Shown: positions 26,479-35,002 of the stretch, one piece after another
Position numbering within the stretch: the stretch's first letter is position 1
Layout of the letters: each line of letters begins with the position of its first letter
Assembly (NCBI RefSeq): GCF_003574425.1
Contig: NZ_QLIU01000049.1
Coordinates: forward strand, 44,333 to 108,332
Source: Cysteiniphilum halobium
GTDB taxonomy: Bacteria > Pseudomonadota > Gammaproteobacteria > Francisellales > Francisellaceae
Length of the DNA stretch: 64,000 nt
Reading direction: 5' to 3'
Position numbers and translations under genes: made by a program
Notes under the pieces: model-generated
Database searches by the model: none
What the model was told of the DNA's origin: nothing
What the model saw: the letters and a program-made list of their open reading frames with translations, nothing else

Positions 26479-28737
26479 ATGCTGTGGCAGTCTTTAGTCA
26501 AAATCATCGAGCTTAAATATGAGCTTGATGTTGTCTTATCGATGTTTGCTAAAGAAGCATGCAAAGTACTTAATATTGATGCATGTAGTGTTTTTATTTT
26601 AGATGAAACAGAACACACCTACACCCTGAGTGCTTCAACACTGGTACCAACACTGCGATCTGGCATGATTTATATTAGCGCAAAAGACGATCTCTTGGGT
26701 AAAGTCGCTTTACGTGAGGAAGCACTTATCGTTACAGACATGTCAAAGGCACCCAGTTATAGTGTGCTACAAACGCTTGCACGCAATCGCCTGCAGTCAT
26801 TATTAGCAGCTCCAGTTCTCTACAAAGGTGATGTTATTGCCATTATTGCACTGCAACTTAATGACAAAGACAAGATTACTGAAAGCCTACAAACCGATGT
26901 TGCGACATTGTGTGCTAACTTATCGCTACCGCTGAATCGTGCAATTCATATCGAAGATGTTTCCGAACAAATCGAAGATCAACCACAAAGTCCGATGTAC
27001 TTTGATGGCGTTAGTGCAAATGATGGTGTACAAAAAGGCATCGCCGTTGCCCGCTATAATATTACAGATATTGAAGAGATCCCTGATAAACCGAGCCAAT
27101 CAGATGACGAAGAGCAATTGTTTATCAGTGCAGTAAAGGATGTAAAAGAATCTCTGGAGGAAATGCTACAGCGTGTCACTCTCCTTGCAGGCAATGAAGA
27201 AGCTCAATTATTTGAAGCCTATTTGCAAATGATCGATAGTAGCCGTTTTTATGACACAATTATTGATTATATTCGCCAAGGCATTTGGCTGCAAAGTGCA
27301 ATCAAACGTGTTGTGATCGAGCAAGCCACAATTTTTGAACAAATGGATGAGCCTTATTTTGTTGAGCGCGCCAGTGACATTCGTGATTTAGGCAAACGCA
27401 TCTTGTTAGCACTTGAAAATAAAATTCTAAAAAAAAGTCACTATGCAGTGGATACCGTCCTTGTTGCTAGCGAAGTCACTGCATCGATGATTGCCGAAGT
27501 CCCCAAAGGACGCTTAAAAGCAATCATCTCCGAACACGGCTCATCTTATTCTCATGCCGCAATTCTAGCTAAAGCGTTATCTGTCCCTTTTGTAACAGGC
27601 ATCAAGGCATTACCGATTAGCTTTATCGATAGCAAAGAAGTCATCGTTGATGCTTATGTTGGACGCATATATATCCAACCAGCCAAGGGGCTAAAAACTG
27701 CATACGAGCGATTAATCAAACATGAAAGCCAAAAAGCCGTTGAATTGCAAGCCCTTAAAGATTTACCAAGCACAACAATTGATGGTTATGAAATAGTACT
27801 TAAAGCAAATGTCGGGTTAATTGCAGATTTGGATCGCGCCTTAAGTCAGGGAGCCGCAGGTGTTGGCTTGTATCGCTCTGAAATTCCTTTTATGATCCGT
27901 GAGCGCTTCCCAAGTGAAGATGAACAACGCATTATTTACCAACAGATTTTGTCAACATTTCCTGAGAAACCTGCCGTTTTACGCACTTTAGATGTAGGTG
28001 CTGATAAAACACTACCCTATTTCTACGAAGAAGAACAAAACCCTGCTCTTGGCTGGCGTGGCATTCGTATGTTACTTGATCAATCTAACTTATTTTTAAT
28101 GCAAATAAGAGCAATGCTAAAAGCAAGTTTACATCATGATAACTTACATATTTTGCTCCCTATGATTACGACGATTGAAGAAATAAAAGAAGCAAAACAG
28201 CTTATTCGCCAAGCCTATAAAGAAGTTGTTGAAGAAGGCTTTGATATTGATAAACCATGCATTGGCATCATGATTGAAGTCCCAGCCTCAGCTGTGCTTG
28301 CAGATCGTTTAATCGCTCTTGTTGATTTTGTATCAATTGGCTCAAACGATTTGGCACAATATATTCTGGCTGTCGATCGCACCAATGAAAAAGTAGCCAG
28401 CCTCTATAACCAACTACATCCAGCAATGATTCGTATACTTTACCACTTGGTCAAGGTGACTAAAAGACATAATAAAGAAATCTCACTGTGCGGTGAGCTT
28501 GGTGGCAACCCGCTGGCTACTGCCCTTCTTATTGGCATGGGTTTTGATAGTTTAAGTATGAACGCTTCTGTACTTCTTAAGGTCAAGCAAGTATTACGAT
28601 CTGTCACTAAGAAGCAATGTCGTAATGTCCTAAAGCAGGTACTCAAACTTGCAACCACTGATGAGGTGCATACTTATCTAGAAAACTTCCTTGTTGAAAA
28701 TGACTTAGGTGGTCTGATCCGTGCAGGAATTAATTAA
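26479..28737 (+). CDS. ptsP: PtsP, nitrogen-PTS phosphoenolpyruvate-protein phosphotransferase
   Basis: A 752-residue EI-Ntr enzyme: N-terminal GAF domain (about 1-155: CSVFILDE, LLAAPVLYKGDVIAII), PEP-utiliser N domain, the phosphohistidine swivel in SYSHAAILAKALSVPFVTG, and the PEP-binding barrel with GVGLYRSEIPFM, RTLDVGADKTLPYF, NPALGWRGIR, GIMIEVPAS, SIGSNDLAQYILAVDR and the catalytic Cys in SLCGELGGNP. All catalytic residues seem intact. It would phosphorylate NPr and EIIA-Ntr, neither of which is in this window. Co-transcribed with rppH. Confidence 0.95.
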   Translation: MLWQSLVKIIELKYELDVVLSMFAKEACKVLNIDACSVFILDETEHTYTLSASTLVPTLRSGMIYISAKDDLLGKVALREEALIVTDMSKAPSYSVLQTLARNRLQSLLAAPVLYKGDVIAIIALQLNDKDKITESLQTDVATLCANLSLPLNRAIHIEDVSEQIEDQPQSPMYFDGVSANDGVQKGIAVARYNITDIEEIPDKPSQSDDEEQLFISAVKDVKESLEEMLQRVTLLAGNEEAQLFEAYLQMIDSSRFYDTIIDYIRQGIWLQSAIKRVVIEQATIFEQMDEPYFVERASDIRDLGKRILLALENKILKKSHYAVDTVLVASEVTASMIAEVPKGRLKAIISEHGSSYSHAAILAKALSVPFVTGIKALPISFIDSKEVIVDAYVGRIYIQPAKGLKTAYERLIKHESQKAVELQALKDLPSTTIDGYEIVLKANVGLIADLDRALSQGAAGVGLYRSEIPFMIRERFPSEDEQRIIYQQILSTFPEKPAVLRTLDVGADKTLPYFYEEEQNPALGWRGIRMLLDQSNLFLMQIRAMLKASLHHDNLHILLPMITTIEEIKEAKQLIRQAYKEVVEEGFDIDKPCIGIMIEVPASAVLADRLIALVDFVSIGSNDLAQYILAVDRTNEKVASLYNQLHPAMIRILYHLVKVTKRHNKEISLCGELGGNPLATALLIGMGFDSLSMNASVLLKVKQVLRSVTKKQCRNVLKQVLKLATTDEVHTYLENFLVENDLGGLIRAGIN

Positions 28738-28913
28738 CACCATTAGAAATAATGCACAAATCCAATATCAAATAAATTCATTCTTTTGAACTGGTGACCC
28801 ACTCTCGTCACGGACGACAGTTTTAGACAACTCAAGCTATGGCTATTTCTAAGTCATGCGTTCTTTGCTACACTCTATGCCAGTAATGGTTTTACTTAAA
28901 GACATAATAACGT

Positions 28914-30470
28914 ATGAAAAAATTACCAATTGGCTACTCAACCCTAGCTGAAATGATTAACGGCAATACATTTTATGTTGATAAAACCAAACACGTTCAT
29001 GAAATAGTTTCTCAGGGCAAATATTATTTTCTATCTCGCCCGCGACGCTTTGGTAAAAGCCTAACTATCGATACCTTAAAGCAGCTGTTTCTTGGCAAGC
29101 GTGAACTTTTTCAAGGTTTATACATTGAAGATAAATGGGATTTTAACGAAGTGTTTCCAGTGATTCATTTTAGCTTTGGACGATCTAAAGCCGTGTTTTC
29201 TGAAGAGTCCTTACTGCAATGGATTAGCCGTGAGCTAAGTGATAATGCTAAGCGCTATGACGTCGAGCTAGACACTAGTACACACTATGATCTACAACTT
29301 GATCAACTCATTAAAACCTTATATCAAAAATATAATCAACGTGTTGTATTCTTAGTTGATGAATACGACAAACCCATTCTCGATGTCATTAGCGAGTCTA
29401 ATAAGGCGCTACGCAATCGCGAGATCCTCAAAGGTCTTTACAGTGTGATCAAAGACAACGATGCTTGTTTACGCTTTGCCTTTTTGACTGGGGTATCTAA
29501 ATTCTCTAAAGTAAGCTTGTTTAGTGGTTTAAACAATTTGGAAGACATCTCCTTTCAAGCACGATTTTCTGACCTATGTGGTTATACGCAAGATGAGCTA
29601 GAAAAAACCTTTGATGAGTATCTACACGGTGTTGATCTTGGCAAACTCAAAGCCTGGTACAACGGCTATAATTTTGCAGGTTCTGAAAAGCAAAAGGTCT
29701 ATAACCCGTTTGATATCTTGCTGTTTTTCAGGAATCAACAATATCAAAGTTACTGGTTTGAAACTGGCACACCCACTTTTTTAATCAAACTCATCAGCAA
29801 ACGCCGCGACATAATTCCTGAGCTTGAGAATTATGAAGCAACGCCTGATGCGTTAAATAGCATCGATGTTAACAATACTCCAATTGCTGCATTAATGCTG
29901 CAAAGCGGTTATCTAACGATAAAAGAGCAGTTTTATTTTGGTCAAGATCTTTGGTATCGTTTAGGCTATCCAAATTTTGAAGTGAAGACAGCCCTAAACA
30001 GACAACTGACCAAAATTGGGATTACTCAGGAAGATGCCACCGCTAATCAACTTGCCATTAACCGTGCGCTATTAAGCGATGACTGGGATCAGTTTGCTAA
30101 AGCCATTCAAAGCTTTTACAGTAGCATTCCCTATGATTACTATACCAAAACACCATTACATCGCTATGAAGGTTATTATTGCGCGATTATTTATAGCTAT
30201 TTTGCCGCCCTTGGTTACGATGTTAAACTAGAGGATCACACCTCTGAAGGTCGTATTGACATGTCGATTATTATCACAGGTAAAAAAGTTATTATTTTTG
30301 AGTTTAAGGTCAGTCAAGGTGAAGACTTGGCAGCAAAAGCTGTACAGCAGATTATCGATAAAAACTATGCATTGAAATTTACCCATCTTGAGTTGCCAAT
30401 CTATCAAGTGGGCATTTCTTTTGACTATAATTTACGGACAATTAATGGTTTTGAGGTTATTGAAAGATAA
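28914..30470 (+). CDS. AAA-ATPase-like / PD-(D/E)XK nuclease protein (DUF1703 type)
   Basis: A 518-residue protein of the group with an N-terminal AAA-ATPase-like domain and C-terminal nuclease-like domain. It begins LPIGYSTLAEMINGNTFYVDKT, then FLSRPRRFGKSL as a P-loop-like motif, VVFLVDEYDKPI as Walker B, and LTGVSKFSKVSLFSGLNNL. The C-terminal domain has GRIDMSIII and VIIFEFKV, the PD-(D/E)XK pattern with D...EFK. These genes are typically multi-copy and mobile, of unknown function. It is unlinked to its neighbours; a CTGT-type element end follows 54 bases after its stop. Confidence 0.88.
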   Translation: MKKLPIGYSTLAEMINGNTFYVDKTKHVHEIVSQGKYYFLSRPRRFGKSLTIDTLKQLFLGKRELFQGLYIEDKWDFNEVFPVIHFSFGRSKAVFSEESLLQWISRELSDNAKRYDVELDTSTHYDLQLDQLIKTLYQKYNQRVVFLVDEYDKPILDVISESNKALRNREILKGLYSVIKDNDACLRFAFLTGVSKFSKVSLFSGLNNLEDISFQARFSDLCGYTQDELEKTFDEYLHGVDLGKLKAWYNGYNFAGSEKQKVYNPFDILLFFRNQQYQSYWFETGTPTFLIKLISKRRDIIPELENYEATPDALNSIDVNNTPIAALMLQSGYLTIKEQFYFGQDLWYRLGYPNFEVKTALNRQLTKIGITQEDATANQLAINRALLSDDWDQFAKAIQSFYSSIPYDYYTKTPLHRYEGYYCAIIYSYFAALGYDVKLEDHTSEGRIDMSIIITGKKVIIFEFKVSQGEDLAAKAVQQIIDKNYALKFTHLELPIYQVGISFDYNLRTINGFEVIER

Positions 30471-30523
30471 TCAAAGGTTTGATATGGACAATAACCTAGC
30501 ACACAACAGCAAGCTAAGAAACG

Positions 30524-30554
30524 CTGTAAAATAGCTTCTTATGGGTATATACTG
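30524..30554 (+). repeat. Isolated CTGT-type end of the TGGGTATA element, upstream of ubiE
   Basis: Reads CTGTAAAATAGCTTC then TTATGGGTATATACTG, matching the gene-facing ends elsewhere. It ends about 33 bases before the ubiE ATG, and TATATACT could act as its -10. The opposite half is absent; the preceding gene lies close. Confidence 0.55.
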
Positions 30555-30586
30555 CCTAGCAATAATAAGCTTTGCTGATTTCTCTT

Positions 30587-31345
30587 ATGCATAAAAAACC
30601 ACATGATCAAACCACGCATTTTGGCTTTGAAGAAGTCAACTGGGAAGATAAACAGCAGAAAGTTGCCGACGTTTTTCATTCGGTTGCTGCAAAATATGAC
30701 ATTATGAATGATGTGATGTCATTTGGAGTACATCGCTTATGGAAGAAAATTGCCATTCAAAAAGCCTCAGTCAAGTCAGGGCAAAAAGTTCTTGATCTAG
30801 CAGGTGGTACAGGTGATTTGGCTTATCAATTTACCCAAAAAATTGGTGATCATGGCAAGGTAGTATTAAGTGACATCAATGCGTCAATGCTTAGCATTGG
30901 TCGTGAAAAGCTCACCAATCGTGGTTGTGTTGGCAATATCGAATATATCCAAGCCAATGCGGAATGTTTACCCTTTGCAGATAATACGTTTGATTGCATC
31001 ACAATTTCATTTGGCCTTAGAAATGTTACTGATAAAGATGCGGCATTAGCTTCAATGCAGCGCGTATTAAAACCGGGGGGGCGTTTGTTAGTACTTGAGT
31101 TTTCAAAGCCGATCCTGCCACTATTAAGCAAGATTTATGATCAGTACTCTTTTAAGATTCTACCTTTTATGGGGCAGCTCATTGCCCAAGATGCTGACAG
31201 TTATCGCTATCTTGCGGAGTCGATTCGCAAGCATCCTGATCAGGAAAGTTTAAAAGAGATGATGCTAAATGCCGGTTTTGATAAAGTTGATTATCAAAAT
31301 ATGACAGGTGGTGTCGTCGCCCTACATATGGGTATTAAATATTAA
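30587..31345 (+). CDS. ubiE: UbiE, ubiquinone/menaquinone C-methyltransferase
   Basis: SAM-dependent methyltransferase of the demethylquinone ring. The 252-residue protein has [36 protein letters not shown] and HRLWK at the N-terminus (UbiE signature), SAM motif [42 protein letters not shown] and [17 protein letters not shown] favour the ATG at 30587; a TTG at 30572 is in frame but not preceded by a better ribosome binding site. First gene of ubiE-ubiJ-ubiB, arranged as in E. coli. Confidence 0.96.
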   Translation: MHKKPHDQTTHFGFEEVNWEDKQQKVADVFHSVAAKYDIMNDVMSFGVHRLWKKIAIQKASVKSGQKVLDLAGGTGDLAYQFTQKIGDHGKVVLSDINASMLSIGREKLTNRGCVGNIEYIQANAECLPFADNTFDCITISFGLRNVTDKDAALASMQRVLKPGGRLLVLEFSKPILPLLSKIYDQYSFKILPFMGQLIAQDADSYRYLAESIRKHPDQESLKEMMLNAGFDKVDYQNMTGGVVALHMGIKY

Positions 31346-31354
31346 GGTGATCAA

Positions 31355-31981
31355 ATGAAGGAACAGATGATCATAAAATCCGTTAATTTAATACTCGATA
31401 AAGCACTGAGTTTAGACCCACAAAAAGCCTATTTACTTCATCAATTACACAATCAATCATTGAGCATTGCGATTAACGATCTTAATCTGTGCTTTTGTTT
31501 TCAGCCAAGTGAAGATAATCTCACACTTGAATTAGTAGAAAGCGCCAATGCATCACATTTACTGATGGCAAACTCAGGTATATTAATCGCCATGGCATTA
31601 AGTCAACATCCACAAAGCTATATTCAACAGGGTGAAGCTAAGTTTATTGGTGATATTCACGTACTTGAGTGTTATCGCGACTTCTTCAAAGCGATTCGTC
31701 CTGATCTTATTTTCACCTTAACCTCAGGTCAGACAACGCCACTTAACTCGTTTTTAGCTAAACCACTTGATGTCATTAAAGCATGGTTGATGACAAGCAA
31801 AGAGCGCCTACCGCACGAGTTGAGAGAATATATTCAATATGAAAAAGAGCTTTTTCCATGCAAAGAAGAAGTAGAAGATTTTTTTAGTGACATCCAAATA
31901 TTAAAACAAGATCTAACACGCATTACTGCCAAAATTAATCACTATCTTTATGCAAAAGCAAACGGTGATGAGCATGACTAA
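31355..31981 (+). CDS. ubiJ: UbiJ, SCP2-domain ubiquinone biosynthesis accessory factor
   Basis: A 208-residue lipid-binding scaffold for the Ubi complex. The N-terminal half is SCP2-like (NQSLSIAINDLNLCFCFQP, followed by HLLMANSGILIAMAL and EAKFIGDIHVLECYRDFF); the C-terminal part is helical and charged (EYIQYEKELFPCKEEVEDFFSDI and onwards). Sequence is poorly conserved in the family, so the call leans on its position between ubiE (9-base gap) and ubiB (8-base overlap), identical to E. coli. Confidence 0.9.
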   Translation: MKEQMIIKSVNLILDKALSLDPQKAYLLHQLHNQSLSIAINDLNLCFCFQPSEDNLTLELVESANASHLLMANSGILIAMALSQHPQSYIQQGEAKFIGDIHVLECYRDFFKAIRPDLIFTLTSGQTTPLNSFLAKPLDVIKAWLMTSKERLPHELREYIQYEKELFPCKEEVEDFFSDIQILKQDLTRITAKINHYLYAKANGDEHD

Positions 31982-33638
31982 GCTTAAGAAATGGCTACGC
32001 CTAGTCTATATCGGTTATGTATTAAACAAATATAATGTCACCGCGATGATGGCAAATTTACCATTATTGCGCGCACTGAAAATCACACTAATATTTAACC
32101 CTTATTACTGGTTTGCACGCAATCGACTTGATCGCGGCACACGTCTACGCTTGGCATTAGAGAGATTGGGACCTATCTTTATCAAGTTTGGGCAAGCGCT
32201 TTCTACACGTCGCGATCTGTTGCCACATGATCTTGTCAATGAGCTTGCCAAGCTGCAAGACAAAGTGCCTCCATTTTCTGGTGAATATGCCAGAACAGTC
32301 ATTGAAAAGGCATTACAACGACCAATCAGTGACGCCTTTATTCACTTTGATATCAACCCTTTAGCATCAGCATCGATTGCTCAAGTCCATAGTGCTACAC
32401 TTGCCAATGGTAAAGAAGTTGTCGTCAAGGTTTTGCGCCCTAACATCGACAAAGTATTAGTACAAGATACTAAACTATTACAAACCCTTGCCCACATGCT
32501 TGAACGTTATGTCCCAGCCACACGACGCTTACGTCCTGTAGAAGTTGTCGCTGAGATCAGTCGTAATCTGCTTGATGAACTTGATTTACAACGCGAAGCT
32601 GCCAATGCTTCACAACTAAAGCGCAACTTCAAAGATAGTCATATTCATTATGTTCCTGAAGTTTATTGGCAATATTGCCGCAGTAATTTGTTAACCATCG
32701 AGAAGATACAGGGTATTCCTGTTTCTGATATTGACGCGTTGAAATCCCTTAATACCGACCTTAAACTCCTAGCCGAACGCGGGGTTGAGATATTCTACAC
32801 ACAAGTATTTCGTGATTGTTTCTTTCATGCTGATATGCATCCAGGTAACATTTTTATCGATGCGACTAACCCGCAAGACCCGAAATATATCTCGATCGAT
32901 TTTGGGATCGTTGGCACACTCACCCGTAAAGACCAACATTATTTGGCTGGTAATTTTCTAGCCTTTTTTAATCGAGACTATAAGAAAGTAGCAGAACTGC
33001 ACATCGAGTCAGGCTGGGTTCCGTATGATACCCGTGTTGATGAGTTAGAGTCTGCCATTCGCACGGTGTGTGAACCTATTTTTGAAAAGCCATTGGCTGA
33101 AATTTCATTTGGTTATACCTTAATGCGCTTATTTCAAGTCGCAAGACGTTTTAATATGTCTGTTCAACCACAGTTAGTGTTGTTACAAAAGACTTTATTA
33201 AACATTGAAGGCTTAGGTCGTGATCTATACCCTGATCTTAATTTATGGGCGACTGCCAAGCCATTTTTGGAGAAATGGATGAAAACACGTGTTGGCTGGC
33301 AAGGGTTTGTCAAACGCTCAATGGCAAGCATTCCTGAGCTTAGTGAACGCTTGCCAGATGTCCCTGAGCTGTTGTTTGATTTATTAAATACACAAGTTAA
33401 CCGATCCAAACGCGAAAGTTTGGAATCAGTAAGTCAAACTAAGCACATCAAGCAATCTAAGCATCGAGGTATTATCATTGGTTTTGGTGTTTCACTGACC
33501 GTTCTTGGCATTATCTCTGGGTTTCAGGGTGAGTTATTAAACACACTGCATCAATTCATTGACAAGCATTATGGCATTGTTGGTGGTGTTGGTGTGGTAT
33601 TATTACTATATGCTTTTTTCTCAAAACAAAAGGATTAG
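31974..33638 (+). CDS. ubiB: UbiB, atypical kinase/ATPase for ubiquinone biosynthesis
   Basis: A 554-residue ABC1/ADCK family protein. Diagnostic: LERLGPIFIKFGQALSTRRD (KxGQ motif), PLASASIAQVHSATL (Ala-rich nucleotide loop), DELDLQREAANA, FFHADMHPGNIF (catalytic loop), SIDFGIVGTL (metal-binding DFG-like), FFNRDYKKVAELHIESGW, and two C-terminal hydrophobic segments (about 505-550) that anchor it in the membrane. The ATG at 31974 overlaps the ubiJ stop, giving coupling; upstream in-frame ATGs are inside ubiJ. Confidence 0.96.
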   Translation: MTKLKKWLRLVYIGYVLNKYNVTAMMANLPLLRALKITLIFNPYYWFARNRLDRGTRLRLALERLGPIFIKFGQALSTRRDLLPHDLVNELAKLQDKVPPFSGEYARTVIEKALQRPISDAFIHFDINPLASASIAQVHSATLANGKEVVVKVLRPNIDKVLVQDTKLLQTLAHMLERYVPATRRLRPVEVVAEISRNLLDELDLQREAANASQLKRNFKDSHIHYVPEVYWQYCRSNLLTIEKIQGIPVSDIDALKSLNTDLKLLAERGVEIFYTQVFRDCFFHADMHPGNIFIDATNPQDPKYISIDFGIVGTLTRKDQHYLAGNFLAFFNRDYKKVAELHIESGWVPYDTRVDELESAIRTVCEPIFEKPLAEISFGYTLMRLFQVARRFNMSVQPQLVLLQKTLLNIEGLGRDLYPDLNLWATAKPFLEKWMKTRVGWQGFVKRSMASIPELSERLPDVPELLFDLLNTQVNRSKRESLESVSQTKHIKQSKHRGIIIGFGVSLTVLGIISGFQGELLNTLHQFIDKHYGIVGGVGVVLLLYAFFSKQKD

Positions 33639-33642
33639 ACAA

Positions 33643-33993
33643 ATGAGTGATTGTATTTTTTGTAAGATTATCAATGGTGAGATTAAATCAAATAAAGTCT
33701 ATGAAGACGCTGATATTTTAGCATTTCATGATGCTTTTCCGGTGGCTGAAGCGCATGTGCTTGTTGTCCCTAAAAAACATATTGATAGCTTAAATCATCT
33801 TCAAGATGAGGATATTTCTCTTGTTGGTAAAATCAATTTAGCAATCCCTAAAATTGCGCAAACTTTAGGACTTAAAGCAGGCTTTAAAACACTAATAAAC
33901 ACAGGCAAAGCAGGTGGACAAACTGTTTATCATCTGCATTACCATATATTAGGTGGACGTTTTACCAAAAAAGATGCGCTACTGCATACGTAA
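33643..33993 (+). CDS. hinT: HIT-family purine nucleoside phosphoramidase (HinT)
   Basis: A 116-residue histidine-triad hydrolase acting on nucleoside phosphoramidates and adenylylated lysines. N-terminal CIFCKIINGEIKSNKVYED, middle AHVLVVPKKHIDSL, and the catalytic triad HLHYHILGGR (usually HLHLHLLGGR; the Tyr between histidines is a mild change). The ATG at 33643 has AAGGA 9 bases upstream, directly after ubiB (4-base gap). Confidence 0.94.
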   Translation: MSDCIFCKIINGEIKSNKVYEDADILAFHDAFPVAEAHVLVVPKKHIDSLNHLQDEDISLVGKINLAIPKIAQTLGLKAGFKTLINTGKAGGQTVYHLHYHILGGRFTKKDALLHT

Positions 33994-34008
33994 TTAATAG
34001 TTAAGTTA

Positions 34009-34085
34009 TAATCGATGACGAAACTAGATTGCCAGAAACCCTGCTTGCAATAACGCTGATTCTTGGACTTATACTTGCAATGACA
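34009..34085 (-). repeat. Possible ATTGCAAG-type dispersed repeat
   Basis: Read on the minus strand this gap between hinT and the isochorismatase-like gene has GTCATTGCAAGTATAAGTCC, then TTATTGCAAGCAGG, GGCAATCTAG and TTTCGTCATC. The pattern resembles the GTCATTGCGAG...GCAATCT repeat family known from Rickettsiales and other genomes, but is decayed. Low confidence without a genome-wide search. Confidence 0.3.
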
Positions 34086-34100
34086 GATGTTTTTAAACGT

Positions 34101-34682
34101 TTAATTCTCTTTAACAAATTCAGCAGTTGTGGTGATTTGCGCAAGACGTGATAACGCACTTAAACTTGCCTCATGCGACTCTTTAGTTGCCGCATTACAC
34201 GCATCACTGACAATAACCACTTGATAGTCACGATCATGTAATTCGCGCGCTGTCGCTTCAACCACATAAGTTGTAGATACACCACAAATGATTACACGTT
34301 CAATTTTATTTGCTCTTAATACTGGCTCTAAATTCGTACCGTATAGCGCACTCACGCGATGCTTGGTGACAATAATATCTTCAGAACGCACATCCATTTT
34401 TTCATGAAACTCAGTGCCCCATGAACCTAATTTCAATACGCCATATTCTGGCGCCTTACCGAACATCGGTGAATGTTTAGGACATTCTTGATAATGTGTT
34501 TCAAATCCAACTTTAACATGCGCAACTAACACGTTATGTTTTCGCGCCCAAGCGATGACTTCATTGGCTTTTTCCATTGTCTTATCTTCGACAATACGTG
34601 CTGCATTATGTGCACCAAAAGCACCTTTTGGATCCACAATTTCATTAATAAAGTCCGCAATTAAGACCAGTGTATTTTGCAT
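34101..34682 (-). CDS. Isochorismatase-fold protein without the nucleophilic cysteine
   Basis: A 193-residue isochorismatase-superfamily protein. Asp10 (LVLIADFINEI) and Lys107 (IIVTKHRVSALYGT) of the Asp-Lys-Cys triad are present, but the third motif, expected as GVxTxxCV, reads GVSTTYVV (134-141), so the catalytic Cys is Val140. The adjacent Cys133 is not in the catalytic position. The rest (EATARELHDRDYQVVIVSDAC) fits the family. True isochorismatases also lack this Cys, so an isochorismatase-like or other water-mediated reaction is possible; amidase activity is unlikely. Monocistronic, with AAGGAG before the ATG. Confidence 0.82.
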   Translation of the reverse strand: MQNTLVLIADFINEIVDPKGAFGAHNAARIVEDKTMEKANEVIAWARKHNVLVAHVKVGFETHYQECPKHSPMFGKAPEYGVLKLGSWGTEFHEKMDVRSEDIIVTKHRVSALYGTNLEPVLRANKIERVIICGVSTTYVVEATARELHDRDYQVVIVSDACNAATKESHEASLSALSRLAQITTTAEFVKEN

Positions 34683-35002
34683 AATAAACTCCTTAAGTTT
34701 TATAAAATTTTATTCAGATCTAGTCAGTAATAGTTCATATTTAGCTTGGGTCAAAACATTAACCTCCGCCAAATCCTAAAAGGGTGTGATTAAAAACGTA
34801 ACGCACAATATCTTCGACTTCGCTCAGTCAACGTTCATACTAAATAAGCTCACGTCGTTATATTTATAACAACACTAATCAACGCCACTTAGTGTAATCC
34901 AAAATAATACTAAATTGCTAATGATAAAAACTAAACAGCTTTATAGAAACTTTAAAGATAATACCAATCCTTGGCAAATAATTCCCTATCAAGAATATAT
35001 GA
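34683..35002 (+). other. 320-base gap with half of a CTTCGAC...GCTCAG repeat
   Basis: AT-rich spacer between two minus-strand genes. At 34812-34835 it contains CTTCGACTTCGCTCAGTC followed by AACGTT, the same unit seen as an inverted pair at 37863-37929. Otherwise no open frame, terminator or RNA gene is recognised. Confidence 0.45.

Noticed and set aside
28914..30470. Defence (anti-phage) system
   Set aside because: The DUF1703-type protein stands alone with no partner genes; its family is abundant and without demonstrated defence role.
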